Positions 14,532-22,872 are shown, counted from the stretch's first letter. The stretch: 23,728 bases of DNA from an uncultured Eubacteriales bacterium (GCA_900546915.1 UREY01000029.1:1-23728); one strand, 5' to 3'. Notes: generated by a model from the sequence alone, not told the origin. A program made the numbers and translations.

Positions 14532-17033
14532 CTATGCGACCTTTGCCTTTTCGGTCAGCTGATTGGATTCCCGGTAAGGCTTAAACAACATATAAAGGAT
14601 GAGCCCGATGAACGCGATGGCCACGATGAGGCCCACGATTTGGACGCCGCCGGTGAAGATCAGGCCCACCTGGTAAATAATGAGGCCGATGACATAGGCA
14701 AACAAGCACTGATATCCGATGGCGAACCAGGTCCATTTGGCGTTGTTCATTTCACGCTTGATGGCGCCCATGGCGGCGAAGCAGGGGGCGCACAGCAGGT
14801 TGAAGGCCAGGAAAGAATACCCGCTGACGCTGGTAAAGGTATTGGCTAGGTTGCTGTAAACGGTGCCCGTGCCGCCGTACAGGATTCCCATGGTACCGAC
14901 GATGTTTTCCTTGGCCACAAGGCCGGTGATGGAGGCCACGGCGGCCTGCCAGTTCCCCCAGCCCAGGGGGATAAAGATCCAGGCCAGGGCGTTGCCGATG
15001 GCGGCCAGGATGCTGGAGTCGATCTGATCCTCGGACAGCATGGTGAGTTTGCCGTCTACAAAGCCGAAGTACGTGGCGAACCAAATGACAATGGTGGACA
15101 GCAGAATGATGGTGCCCGCTTTTTTAATGAAAGACCAGCCGCGCTCCCACATGCTGCGGAGAATGTTGCCTACGGTGGGCCAGTGGTAGGCCGGGAGCTC
15201 CATTACAAAGGGGGCCGGATCGCCAGAGAAGATTTTTGTCTTCTTCAGCATGATGCCGGAAATGACAATGGCTGCCATGCCCAGGAAGTAAGCGCTGGGC
15301 GCGACCCAGGAGGCGCCGCCGAAAATGGCGCCTGCAATCATGGCGATGAAGGGAAGCTTTGCGCCGCAGGGGATGAAGGTTGTAGTCATGATGGTCATGC
15401 GCCGGTCGCGTTCGTTTTCAATCGTTCGCGAGGCCATGACGCCGGGGATGCCGCAGCCGGTGCCGATGAGCATGGGAATAAAGGATTTACCGGACAGGCC
15501 GAACTTCCGGAAAATGCGGTCCATGACGAAAGCAATCCGCGCCATATAGCCGCAGGACTCCAAAAACGCCAGGAAGATGAACAGAACCAGAATCTGGGGG
15601 ACAAAGCCCAATACGGCGCCCACGCCGGCAACGATGCCGTCCAGAATCAGTCCGCGCAGCCAGTCGACACAGTGAACCGCATCCAGGCCGCCTTCTACCA
15701 AAACCGGAATGCCCGGCACCCATACGCCGTAGTCGGCCGGGTCGGGTTCCGTATAGCTGTATTGCTCGTATACGGCGAGAGCGGCGGTCAACTCCGCTCC
15801 GGTGGAGGTGACTTCCTCGTCGGCCATGGTCTCTTCGTCTACAACCAGGTAGGTTGCAGTGTCCGTGTCGGAGAATTGACCGGCAAATTCCGTCAGGGCA
15901 GCCTTGGCAACAGCCGGGTCAAAAGATTCGGACTCGGTGTCCAGCGCCGTTTCCACAGCCTCGGTGTCCATACCGTTTTCGGCCGCGTAGGAGAGGAAGC
16001 CGTTGACGACCTGAGATGCCTCGCCAAATTCATCGGCTACCTCGCCGTATGCGCTGCTGCCGATGCCGAATAAGTGCCAGCCGTCTCCAAACAAGCCGTC
16101 ATTGGCCCAATCGGTTGCCCAGGTACCCACGGTGGTAACCGATACGAAGTATACCAAGAACATCACGACGGCAAAAATCGGGAGGGCCAGCCAGCGGTTG
16201 GTGACTACTTTATCAATTTTGTCGGAGGTGCTGAGCTTACCGGCGCTCTTTTTCTTATAGCAGCCCTTCATCAGCGTGGCGATGTAAATGTAGCGCTCGT
16301 TGGTGATGATGCTCTCGGCATCGTCGTCCAGCTCGTCTTCGGCTGCTTGGATGTCGCTCTCAATGTGATCCAAGATGCTTTTGGGTAATTTCATGCGGGC
16401 GATTGCCTTTTCGTCCCGTTCAAAGAGTTTGATTGCGTACCAGCGCTGCTGTTCGGCAGGCATATTGTGAACGGCAGCTTCTTCGATGTGGGCGATGGTG
16501 TGCTCGACTGCGCCGGAGAAGGTGTGCATGGGGACGGTTTTTCCGCTTTTGGCAGCGGTGATGGCCGCTTCGGCTGCCTCCATAATGCCGGCGCCCTTCA
16601 GCGCGGAAATTTCCACCACCTTGCATCCCAGCTCTCGAGAGAGCTCCTGCACGTTGATCTTGTCCCCGTTCTTTCTCACCACGTCCATCATGTTGATGGC
16701 GACGACAACGGGGATCCCCAGCTCCGTCAGCTGGGTGGTTAAGTATAGGTTGCGCTCCAGGTTGGTGCCGTCTACGATGTTTAAAATGGCGTCGGGGCGT
16801 TCGTCGATCAAATAGTTCCGTGCCACAACCTCCTCCAGGGTATACGGAGACAGGGAGTAGATGCCGGGCAGGTCGGTGATGACGACGTCGCTGTGCCGCT
16901 TCAGTTTGCCCTCTTTCTTCTCCACCGTGACGCCGGGCCAGTTTCCAACGAACTGGTTGGAACCGGTCAGAGCATTGAACAAGGTGGTTTTGCCGCTGTT
17001 GGGGTTGCCCGCCAGGGCGATTTTTAGTTCCAT
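14532..17033 (-). CDS. feoB: Ferrous iron transport protein B
   Basis: An 833-aa membrane transporter that takes up Fe2+ with a cytoplasmic GTPase domain. G-protein motifs are intact: GNPNSGKT (9-16), the G2 loop WPGVTVEKKEG (32-42), DLPG (54-57), NMMD (114-117) and SAL (143-145). The membrane domain begins near residue 281 and has both gate regions, including ESCGYMARIAF and IGTGCGIPGV with the conserved cysteines. The odd part is the loop between the first and second membrane helices, about residues 307-445, which is strongly acidic and roughly 90 residues longer than in E. coli FeoB. It would face outside. ATG 17033 is preceded by AAAGAGG. It is the third gene of the operon, 69 bases after the second feoA. 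Confidence 0.96.
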   Translation of the reverse strand: MELKIALAGNPNSGKTTLFNALTGSNQFVGNWPGVTVEKKEGKLKRHSDVVITDLPGIYSLSPYTLEEVVARNYLIDERPDAILNIVDGTNLERNLYLTTQLTELGIPVVVAINMMDVVRKNGDKINVQELSRELGCKVVEISALKGAGIMEAAEAAITAAKSGKTVPMHTFSGAVEHTIAHIEEAAVHNMPAEQQRWYAIKLFERDEKAIARMKLPKSILDHIESDIQAAEDELDDDAESIITNERYIYIATLMKGCYKKKSAGKLSTSDKIDKVVTNRWLALPIFAVVMFLVYFVSVTTVGTWATDWANDGLFGDGWHLFGIGSSAYGEVADEFGEASQVVNGFLSYAAENGMDTEAVETALDTESESFDPAVAKAALTEFAGQFSDTDTATYLVVDEETMADEEVTSTGAELTAALAVYEQYSYTEPDPADYGVWVPGIPVLVEGGLDAVHCVDWLRGLILDGIVAGVGAVLGFVPQILVLFIFLAFLESCGYMARIAFVMDRIFRKFGLSGKSFIPMLIGTGCGIPGVMASRTIENERDRRMTIMTTTFIPCGAKLPFIAMIAGAIFGGASWVAPSAYFLGMAAIVISGIMLKKTKIFSGDPAPFVMELPAYHWPTVGNILRSMWERGWSFIKKAGTIILLSTIVIWFATYFGFVDGKLTMLSEDQIDSSILAAIGNALAWIFIPLGWGNWQAAVASITGLVAKENIVGTMGILYGGTGTVYSNLANTFTSVSGYSFLAFNLLCAPCFAAMGAIKREMNNAKWTWFAIGYQCLFAYVIGLIIYQVGLIFTGGVQIVGLIVAIAFIGLILYMLFKPYRESNQLTEKAKVA

Positions 17034-17102
17034 GTAAATACCTCTCTTTCATCGACTGCAAGCGAGTCAGTCTAAACTAACTTATGGGGAAAATTAGGAA
17101 AG

Positions 17103-17324
17103 CTACTCCACTTCGATCATACCGGCATCCGCCTTGCGAAGGGACAGCTCATAGCCGCGGACGGTTACCTCCACCGGGTCTCCCAATGGGGCGACCTTTC
17201 GGATGTGGACGGTAACGCCTTTGGTAATGCCCATGTCCATGATCCGGCGCTTGACCGCGCCTTCGCCGTGGAGCTTGACAACCGTCACCGTGTCGCCGAT
17301 TTTCGCCTGCCTCAGTGTTTTCAT
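17103..17324 (-). CDS. feoA: FeoA-type protein, second copy
   Basis: A 73-aa SH3-like beta-barrel protein of the FeoA family, a cytosolic accessory for FeoB. The core motifs are visible: MKTLRQAKIGDTVTVV, then VKRRIMDMGITKGVTV (the family's R-L-x-x-M-G-x-x-x-G pattern), and VRGYELSLRKADA near the end. The start is ATG 17324, with AGGAGGA about 6 bases upstream, rather than the ATG 24 bases further up. It lies 32 bases downstream of the first feoA and 69 upstream of feoB. This copy matches the canonical FeoA pattern better than the first. Confidence 0.93.
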   Translation of the reverse strand: MKTLRQAKIGDTVTVVKLHGEGAVKRRIMDMGITKGVTVHIRKVAPLGDPVEVTVRGYELSLRKADAGMIEVE

Positions 17325-17356
17325 ATTGCATCCTCCTCTTTGGATCAAATATTAGA

Positions 17357-17569
17357 TCAAATCATAATTTTCTGCGCCATTTCTTTGCTGATGGCCACCC
17401 GGGCCTCTTTGACGTTTACAATGACGTTTCCGCCGATGGTGGTGATGACCGTAACGTTGCCGCCGGCCACGAAGCCCAAATTTTCCAAGTGCTTTTTCAC
17501 CTCGGCCCTTCCGCCGATTTTCTGAATGATGTTTGCCTCTCCAGGATTGGCAAGTGTCAATGGCATCAT
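17357..17569 (-). CDS. feoA: FeoA-type protein, first copy
   Basis: A 70-aa FeoA-domain protein, the promoter-proximal gene of the iron operon. It begins MMPLTLANPGEANIIQKIGG and contains VKKHLENLGFVAGGNVTV, the FeoA-type L-x-x-L-G-x-x-x-G signature, and ends in VKEARVAISKEMAQKIMI. The start is ATG 17569, with GGAGG at 17580-17576 and 6-bp spacing; the longer frame upstream runs over the leader. Two FeoA proteins in one operon are common in Clostridia. It differs markedly from the second copy, so the duplication is old and the roles may differ. Confidence 0.9.
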   Translation of the reverse strand: MMPLTLANPGEANIIQKIGGRAEVKKHLENLGFVAGGNVTVITTIGGNVIVNVKEARVAISKEMAQKIMI

Positions 17570-17603
17570 GCGTATCCTCCCCCATGCATTGTCCGGCCAT
17601 GTC

Positions 17604-17619
17604 ATTAGTGAACGCTAAC
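17604..17619 (-). promoter_or_regulatory. Second operator-like inverted repeat in the feo leader
   Basis: On the minus strand GTTAGC-GTTC-ACTAAT: the same left half-site and 4-base spacer as the upstream repeat, with an imperfect right half. It lies 33 bases downstream of the first, about three helical turns apart, which suits two repressor dimers on one face of the DNA. Confidence 0.6.
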
Positions 17620-17636
17620 TTTGCGGGCATTTTTTA

Positions 17637-17652
17637 GTTAGCTCTTGCTAAC
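17637..17652 (-). promoter_or_regulatory. First operator-like inverted repeat at the feo transcription start
   Basis: On the minus strand GTTAGC-AAGA-GCTAAC, a perfect 6-bp inverted repeat beginning about 8 bases after the -10 box. A TTAGC/GCTAA core resembles binding sites of DtxR/IdeR/MntR-family metal-dependent repressors, which fits repression of ferrous uptake when iron is sufficient. The regulator is inferred. Confidence 0.7.
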
Positions 17653-17660
17653 CTTCTGAT

Positions 17661-17689
17661 ATCATACCCATTTTGATGTGCCCTGTCAA
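17661..17689 (-). promoter_or_regulatory. Sigma-A promoter of the feo operon
   Basis: On the minus strand a perfect TTGACA (17689-17684), a 17-base spacer, and TATGAT (17666-17661, five of six matches). The expected start near 17654 leaves a leader of about 85 bases to the first feoA. The remaining sequence towards aspS (17690-17919) shows no gene. Confidence 0.9.
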
Positions 17690-17919
17690 TCTTTTTTTGG
17701 AATATTCTGCGCACAAAATTGATTTTCGGCATTTTGCCGAAACCTCTCCGGCGGGCCGGCCTGTAAAATTGTATGACCTGCCGTCCGGATGATGCTCAGG
17801 AAGGGCCGTTCTTCTCAGACCAGCCAGGAAAGCCTATGGGCCCAGGGCAAAAGGCGAGATATTTCCGGGAAACCCGGTGAAAATACAACTTCATACCGGT
17901 GCAGGATTGGGAAAAACGA

Positions 17920-17948
17920 TTGACATTTCCTGTCAGTTGTGAGAAAAT
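17920..17948 (+). promoter_or_regulatory. Promoter of aspS
   Basis: A perfect TTGACA (17920-17925), 17 bases, then GAAAAT (17943-17948, four of six). It points at aspS, 55 bases upstream of its start codon, and is back-to-back with the feo promoter. Confidence 0.72.
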
Positions 17949-17959
17949 AGAAAAAATCA

Positions 17960-17982
17960 CGGCTCCATGGGGAGCCGGTTTT
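17960..17982 (+). promoter_or_regulatory. Leader hairpin of aspS
   Basis: CGGCTCC (17960-17966) pairs with GGAGCCG (17971-17977) over an ATGG loop and is followed by GTTTTC. It lies in the short leader between promoter and start codon. It resembles a small terminator, so it may attenuate or merely stabilise the 5' end. The leader is too short for a T-box, and none is visible. Confidence 0.45.
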
Positions 17983-18002
17983 CACGAGAGGAAGAGTTTG
18001 TC

Positions 18003-19757
18003 ATGTTCCAATCCAGAACTCACAATTGCGGCGAATTGCGCCTTTCGGACGCCGGGAAGACGGTCACGCTTGCCGGCTGGCTGGAAAACGTACGGGAGGT
18101 AGGCGCCAATTTTGCCTTCCTGGTTTTGCGGGACTTCTACGGCACGACCCAGGTAGTGATCGAGACCGAGGAAATGATGCAGAGGATCCGGTCCATCAAC
18201 AAGGAGTCCACCATCTCGGTGACCGGAACCGTCCGGGAGCGGGCCAGTAAGAATCCCAAGCAGCCCACGGGAGATATTGAAATCGCCCCTTCGGAAATTA
18301 CCGTTTTGGGCAAGTGCTATCATCATGCGCTGCCCTTTGAGATTCACAAGTCCAGAGAGGCCGATGAAAATGCCCGGCTGAAGTACCGCTATTTGGATCT
18401 GCGAAATCCGGCAGTCAAGGAAAACATTGTGTTGCGGTGCAACGTGGTCTCCGCGCTCCGCGCCGGTATGACCGGAGAGGGCTTCTTGGAAATCACCACC
18501 CCCATTCTCACCAGCTCCAGCCCGGAGGGAGCCAGGGATTATTTGGTCCCCGCCCGGAACCATCCCGGCAAGTTCTATGCCCTGCCGCAGGCGCCGCAGC
18601 AGTTCAAGCAGCTGCTGATGACGGCGGGTTTCGACCGGTATTTCCAGATTGCGCCCTGCTTCCGGGATGAAGACGCCCGGGCAGACCGCTCCCCCGGTGA
18701 GTTTTATCAGCTGGATATGGAGATGGCCTTTGCAACGCAGGACGATGTATTTGCCGTGATTGAGAAGGTCTTTCCGCCCATTTTTACCCGGTACGGCAAA
18801 TATGCCGCCGCCTCCACCGCCCCCTTCCGCCGGATCTCCTACAACGAGGCCATGGAGAAGTACGGCTCCGACAAGCCGGACCTGCGCATTGACCTGACGG
18901 TGGAGGACATTACGGCGGAGGTGTCCGGCTGCGGTTTTGGCCCCTTTGACGGCGCGGTGGTGAAGGCCGTCGTGGTTCACGATTTTACCCAGACCCGAAA
19001 GCAGATCGACAAGCTCTGCGCCGATGCGGAGACGGCCTCCGGCGGATATAAGGCCTATTGGTTCCGCCTGGACGGAAACGGCGAGCTGGTAGGCGGCATC
19101 TCGAAGTTCCTGGGAGAGAAGAAGGAAGCTCTGGTGGCAAAGCTGGGTCTGAAGCCCAATTCCTTTGTGGCGGTCTCCGCTGGAAAGAAATCTGCCGCCC
19201 AGAAAACTGCCGGCGTCCTTCGGAAGCTTTTGGGAACTTCCGTACCCGGCCATATGGACAAGGAGCGGTATGAGTTCTGCTGGATTGTGGACTTCCCCAT
19301 GTACGAGATCGGTGAGGAGTCCGGCCGACTGGAGTTCTGCCACAACCCCTTCTCCATGCCCCAGGGCGGTATGAAGGCTCTGGAGGAAAAGGATCCTCTG
19401 GAGATTTATGCCTATCAATATGATCTGGTGTGCAACGGGGTGGAGCTGTCCTCCGGCGCCGTCCGGAATCATGTGCCGGAGATCATGGTCAAGGCCTTCT
19501 CCCTGGTGGGGCTGGGCGAGGAGGATGTGAAGGCCAAGTTCCCCGCTATGTACAACGCCTTCTGCTACGGCGCTCCGCCCCACGCCGGGATTGCCCCCGG
19601 TGTAGACCGCATGGTCATGCTCCTGGCCGGGGAGGACTCCATTCGGGAGATCATCCCCTTCCCCATGAACAAAAATGCCCAGGACCTGATGATGGGCGCG
19701 CCCAGTGAGGTGGACCCAAAGCAGCTGGAGGATGTGCACATCCAAATTAAGCCGTAA
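18003..19757 (+). CDS. aspS: Aspartyl-tRNA synthetase
   Basis: A 584-aa class II synthetase that charges tRNA-Asp with aspartate. The N-terminal OB-fold anticodon-binding domain (about 1-105, with VTLAGWLENVREVG) is followed by the catalytic core. Motif 1 lies around FLEITTPILTSSSPEGARD (161-179), motif 2 around QIAPCFRDEDARADR (from about 215), and motif 3 is GIAPGVDRMVMLL (529-541). The intervening GAD-type insertion (about 280-410) marks the bacterial type, and the length is normal. ATG 18003 is chosen because GAGAGGAAG precedes it at good spacing; the frame extends 12 codons upstream into the leader hairpin. Whether it also charges tRNA-Asn cannot be told here. The second palindromic repeat element begins 14 bases after the stop. 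Confidence 0.97.
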   Translation: MFQSRTHNCGELRLSDAGKTVTLAGWLENVREVGANFAFLVLRDFYGTTQVVIETEEMMQRIRSINKESTISVTGTVRERASKNPKQPTGDIEIAPSEITVLGKCYHHALPFEIHKSREADENARLKYRYLDLRNPAVKENIVLRCNVVSALRAGMTGEGFLEITTPILTSSSPEGARDYLVPARNHPGKFYALPQAPQQFKQLLMTAGFDRYFQIAPCFRDEDARADRSPGEFYQLDMEMAFATQDDVFAVIEKVFPPIFTRYGKYAAASTAPFRRISYNEAMEKYGSDKPDLRIDLTVEDITAEVSGCGFGPFDGAVVKAVVVHDFTQTRKQIDKLCADAETASGGYKAYWFRLDGNGELVGGISKFLGEKKEALVAKLGLKPNSFVAVSAGKKSAAQKTAGVLRKLLGTSVPGHMDKERYEFCWIVDFPMYEIGEESGRLEFCHNPFSMPQGGMKALEEKDPLEIYAYQYDLVCNGVELSSGAVRNHVPEIMVKAFSLVGLGEEDVKAKFPAMYNAFCYGAPPHAGIAPGVDRMVMLLAGEDSIREIIPFPMNKNAQDLMMGAPSEVDPKQLEDVHIQIKP

Positions 19758-19771
19758 GGCTGCAAAAAGCG

Positions 19772-19897
19772 AAGGAGCTGCCTTCAAATAGAATTTCAAA
19801 AATGGTCTAACATTTATGGCGCAGAAAACGAAAACACTCGTTTTCTGCGCCATTTTTACAGGACATTTACAAGAATTGCGTTTTGAGACAGACCCTT
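19772..19897. repeat. Palindromic repeat element, copy B
   Basis: Two 59-base arms (19772-19830 and 19839-19897) match each other as inverted repeats at somewhat over half of positions, with the innermost 15 pairs perfect, around an 8-base loop. The core GGCGCAGAAAACG / CGTTTTCTGCGCC is the same as in copy A at 7397-7535. Two base pairs are changed on both sides (C-G versus T-A, and A-T versus G-C), so the pairing is kept. It lies 14 bases after the aspS stop and would also work as a 3' RNA hairpin. Confidence 0.8.
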
Positions 19898-19933
19898 CGG
19901 TTTTCCCCAATTGGCCGGTTTGGCCGCCGGGCC

Positions 19934-19970
19934 GGAAAAACCGCCGCAGAACCGGCGGGTTCTGCGGCGT
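19934..19970 (-). terminator. Terminator of rny
   Basis: On the minus strand a perfect 12-bp stem, CGCCGCAGAACC with GGTTCTGCGGCG (19942-19953 and 19958-19969), has a 4-nt loop and is followed by GTTTTTCC. It lies 14 bases after the rny stop codon. Confidence 0.9.
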
Positions 19971-19983
19971 GAGATTTCCGAAA

Positions 19984-21537
19984 TTATTTTGCGTATTCGA
20001 CCGCTTTGGTCTCCCGGATCACGTTGACCTTGATCTGACCGGGATATTCCAGCTCCGCTTCCAGCTTTCTGGCGATGTCCCGGGCCAGGAGGATCATATT
20101 GTCCTCGGAGACCTCCTCGGGCTTTACCATAATGCGGACCTCCCGACCGGCCTGGATGGCGTAAGCCTTTTCCACGCCGGGATAGGAGCCGGTGAGTTCC
20201 TCCAATTTCTGCAGGCGGCGAATGTAGTTTTCTACATTTTCCCGCCGGGCGCCGGGACGGGCGGCGGAAATGGCGTCGGCGGCCTGAACCAGACAGGCGA
20301 TAATCGTCTGGGGCTCCACGTCTCCGTGGTGCGCCTCAATGGCGTGGACCACTGCGGCGCTCTCTTTGTACTTCCGGGCCAGCTCCACGCCCAGCTGCAC
20401 GTGGCTGCCTTCCATTTCGTGGTCTACGGCTTTGCCCAGGTCGTGGAGCAGACCTGCCCGCTTGGCCAGGGCGACGTCCACGCCCAGCTCCGAAGCCAGA
20501 AGCCCGGCGATGTGGGCCACTTCGATGGAGTGATTTAAGACGTTTTGCCCATAGGAGGTCCGGTATTTCTGACGGCCTAGGATTTTAATCAGCTCCGGGT
20601 GCAGGTTGTGCACGCCGGTCTCGTAGCAGGCGCGTTCGCCCTCTTCCTTGATGGTCCGGTCCACTTCCTTGCGCGCCTTTTCCACCATGTCCTCAATGCG
20701 GGTGGGGTGAATCCGGCCGTCGGCAATCAGCTTCTCCAGAGCCAGACGGGCGATCTCCCGGCGAACGGGATCAAAGGAAGACACGGTGATGGCCTCGGGG
20801 GTATCGTCAATGATCAGGTCCACGCCGGTGATGGTCTCCAGGGTCCGGATGTTCCGGCCCTCGCGGCCGATGATCCGGCCCTTCATCTCGTCGTTGGGCA
20901 GGGAGACCACAGAGACTGTGGTTTCCGCCGCGTGGTCTGCAGCGCAGCGCTGAATGGCGGTGGCGATGATTTCCCGGGCGGTCTGCTCGGCCTCCTCCTT
21001 CAGCTGGGTCTCCACCTCTTTGATCTTCATGGCGGTCTCGTGGCGCACCTCAGACTCCACGCTGTCCAGAAGGTACTTTTTGGCCTCCTCCTGGGTCAGG
21101 CCGGAGATCTTTTCCAGGACCTCCATCTGGCTCTTTTTGATGAGGTTGACCTCATTTTGTGTGGCGGTGATGGCGGCCTGCTTTTTGGACAGGTCTTCCT
21201 CTTTCCGCTCATAGGCGTCCATTTTTTTGTCCAGAGATTCTTCTTTTTGCTGCAGGCGGCGTTCCTGCTTGGATAGTTCGTTGCGGCGCTCTTTGACTTC
21301 CTTTTCGTACTCGGTGCGCGATTTATGGATTTCGTCCTTTGCCTCCAGCAGCATTTCCTTCTTCTTGCTCTCACCGCCGCGGATGGCCTCGTTGATGATA
21401 CGAGTGGCCTCATCCTCAGCGCTTCCGATTTCCCGTTCCGCGACCTTCTTCCGGTACAGAATACCGGCAAGGAATGCCACAATGGCAACGACAAGACTAA
21501 CGCCAATGACCAGCAAAGTAATTTGAATGGGTCCCAT
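19984..21537 (-). CDS. rny: Ribonuclease Y
   Basis: A 517-aa membrane-anchored endoribonuclease that starts mRNA decay in many Firmicutes. Order of parts: one membrane helix at residues 5-28; a long charged coiled coil to about 200; a KH RNA-binding domain with [12 protein letters not shown] (220-231); and an HD nuclease domain with His336, His365-Asp366 (AGLLHDLGK) and the EAHHGD motif near 410. The length is normal. The start is ATG 21537; an in-frame TGA just before it excludes an earlier one. The ribosome site AAGGAGG is 14 bases away, further than usual, and a 6-codon frame (ATG AAG GAG...) spans it. The gene stands alone between a promoter about 280 bases upstream and its own terminator. 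Confidence 0.97.
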   Translation of the reverse strand: MGPIQITLLVIGVSLVVAIVAFLAGILYRKKVAEREIGSAEDEATRIINEAIRGGESKKKEMLLEAKDEIHKSRTEYEKEVKERRNELSKQERRLQQKEESLDKKMDAYERKEEDLSKKQAAITATQNEVNLIKKSQMEVLEKISGLTQEEAKKYLLDSVESEVRHETAMKIKEVETQLKEEAEQTAREIIATAIQRCAADHAAETTVSVVSLPNDEMKGRIIGREGRNIRTLETITGVDLIIDDTPEAITVSSFDPVRREIARLALEKLIADGRIHPTRIEDMVEKARKEVDRTIKEEGERACYETGVHNLHPELIKILGRQKYRTSYGQNVLNHSIEVAHIAGLLASELGVDVALAKRAGLLHDLGKAVDHEMEGSHVQLGVELARKYKESAAVVHAIEAHHGDVEPQTIIACLVQAADAISAARPGARRENVENYIRRLQKLEELTGSYPGVEKAYAIQAGREVRIMVKPEEVSEDNMILLARDIARKLEAELEYPGQIKVNVIRETKAVEYAK

Positions 21538-21813
21538 AACTCAGCAACACACCTCCTTCATAAAATTTGGCTTTCCGGAGGGTGACCGCCCATTAAAGCG
21601 CTCTGCGCGCAGGCAAACAAGGCCCCAGTCGGAGCCTGCGGCGATTTTCAAGAAGGATGGCAGGCGCGCCTGCCAACTAATCTATGGTAGAAAAACACCC
21701 GTCATTCCGCCGCGCAGGGCGAAAGCATGGACGATAACACGCCGGTTTTTGCGTAGAAAAAGTAACACCGTGCCAACACAGTCCCCAACTGTGCCAGCCG
21801 GTACACCAATCCA
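21538..21813 (-). promoter_or_regulatory. Long 5' leader of rny with a perfect 18-bp palindrome
   Basis: From the predicted start near 21813 to the rny ATG is an untranslated leader of about 275 bases. It includes the perfect palindrome TGGCAGGCGCGCCTGCCA at 21658-21675 and several GC-rich inverted repeats, but no open frame that looks coding and no riboswitch class I can recognise. Autoregulation through cleavage of the leader by RNase Y itself is a possibility, not shown. Confidence 0.45.
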
Positions 21814-21819
21814 TCGTTT

Positions 21820-21848
21820 ATTTTATATGCTGCGAAGGAGAAAGTCAA
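21820..21848 (-). promoter_or_regulatory. Promoter of rny
   Basis: On the minus strand TTGACT (21848-21843, five of six), 17 bases, TAAAAT (21825-21820, five of six, within TATAAAATAA). It is the only convincing promoter between rny and the manganese catalase gene. The adjoining 21849-22002 stretch has long A and T runs and no gene. Confidence 0.75.
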
Positions 21849-22002
21849 GACAAATTGCACGAAACACATGAAAAAATTCCTTTTTTTTATGCACAAAGCG
21901 ACAAGGAACGACGGAAAAAATTTTTTTGACGGTGGTTCGGTCCGGTTTTGCGGCGGGTGATGGCGGGCCGGTGCGCGCCATGGGATACCGGCGGGAAGGC
22001 GG

Positions 22003-22038
22003 CAAAAGGCCGGCCCTTTCTGGACGAAAGGACCGGCC
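22003..22038 (-). terminator. Terminator of the manganese catalase transcript
   Basis: On the minus strand GGCCGGTCCTTTC (22038-22026) pairs with GAAAGGGCCGGCC (22020-22008), 13 pairs with one G-U, over a 5-nt loop and followed by TTTT. It lies about 157 bases after the catalase stop codon, leaving an unusually long 3' untranslated region (22039-22194) with no gene visible. Confidence 0.8.
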
Positions 22039-22194
22039 CGGCGAGTGGGGTTTCCTTATGGGCGTCTGGTTTTGTCTTGGGAAAATTTGTAAGCTCCCTG
22101 GAGCCGCCCCGGCAGGGCGTCGTCTATCTCCCGGGGCCGGAGAGCACAATGTGATGGGTCCCGGTCTAAAGCTGCGGACGCGGATTGGGAGAAG

Positions 22195-22860
22195 CTATTG
22201 AAAGGCGGGCGGCTCTACTTGGGTTTGGGAAAAGCCCTTTCCCGGGGAGGGATTGGACATGCTGAAGTACATTTTGGCTGCTTTGGTGGTGCCGAAGTCC
22301 CGGTTGGAGCCGGTGTCCTGGACCTTGTTAAAGGCCTCCCGGAACATGGCGTTGTGGGCTTCTTCCCGGTTCAGGAGGAAATCGATGGTTTCCCGTACCT
22401 TTTTGTCGGCAATCTGCCGGTACAGGTACTCATAGACCACCTTGGCCCGCTGCTCTGAGGCGATGTTGGACAGCAGGTCTGCGCAGAGGTCTCCCGTGAC
22501 CGTCACATAATCCCCGGTCCAGGAGTAACCCGAGGCGTTGATGAGTCCCGGGTTCAGGCCCAGCAGCACGTGGGTCTGAATTTCTCCAGCGGGGACGGAC
22601 TCGGCGTCTACCTCGTGTCCGTTGAGCAGGTGGATGGTCTGGGCGACCATCTCCATGTGCCCCAGCTCCTCTGCGGCAATGTCCAGGAACAGGTCCTTAA
22701 TCTCCGGGTCCCGGATGCGGAAGCTCTGGGACAGGTACTGCATAGCTGCCTTCAGCTCTCCGTTGGCGCCGCCCAGCTGCTCCTGAAGTAGCGCGGCATA
22801 CTGGGCGTTGGGCTGCTCCACCTGCACGGGATGGAACAGCTGCTTTTCGTGTTTGAACAT
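22195..22860 (-). CDS. Manganese catalase (CotJC-like)
   Basis: A 221-aa ferritin-like four-helix protein that dismutates hydrogen peroxide with a dimanganese centre. All expected ligands are present: Glu35 in NGELKAAMQY, Glu65 and His68 in AAEELGHMEM, Glu136 in IASEQRAK and His169 in REEAHNAMF, with the 33-residue spacing of the last two matching classical manganese catalases. The family also includes spore-coat CotJC proteins, so a coat-associated role is possible, but no cotJA or cotJB adjoins it. The start is ATG 22860, with AAAGGAG about 10 bases upstream. That ribosome site lies in the 3' half of a hairpin. The GNAT gene is 55 bases upstream on the same strand. Confidence 0.92.
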   Translation of the reverse strand: MFKHEKQLFHPVQVEQPNAQYAALLQEQLGGANGELKAAMQYLSQSFRIRDPEIKDLFLDIAAEELGHMEMVAQTIHLLNGHEVDAESVPAGEIQTHVLLGLNPGLINASGYSWTGDYVTVTGDLCADLLSNIASEQRAKVVYEYLYRQIADKKVRETIDFLLNREEAHNAMFREAFNKVQDTGSNRDFGTTKAAKMYFSMSNPSPGKGFSQTQVEPPAFQ

Positions 22861-22872
22861 GGCTTATCCACT

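Noticed and set aside
15183..16073. A 296-codon plus-strand open frame inside feoB
   Set aside because: It is antisense to the strongly conserved FeoB membrane region, with no recognisable motif.
17700..18002. A T-box or other riboswitch upstream of aspS
   Set aside because: The leader after the predicted promoter is only about 50 bases and holds one 7-bp hairpin; no T-box sequence or specifier loop is present.
17982..19910. A 642-codon minus-strand open frame
   Set aside because: It is the antisense of aspS and even crosses the palindromic element. The composition is that of a shadow frame.
21702..21896. A 64-codon minus-strand frame starting MCIKKRNFF
   Set aside because: It spans the rny promoter itself and lacks a ribosome site, so it is unlikely to be translated.
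21926..22201. A 91-codon plus-strand frame in the rny-catalase gap
   Set aside because: It runs through the catalase terminator hairpin, has no ribosome site and shows no family resemblance.
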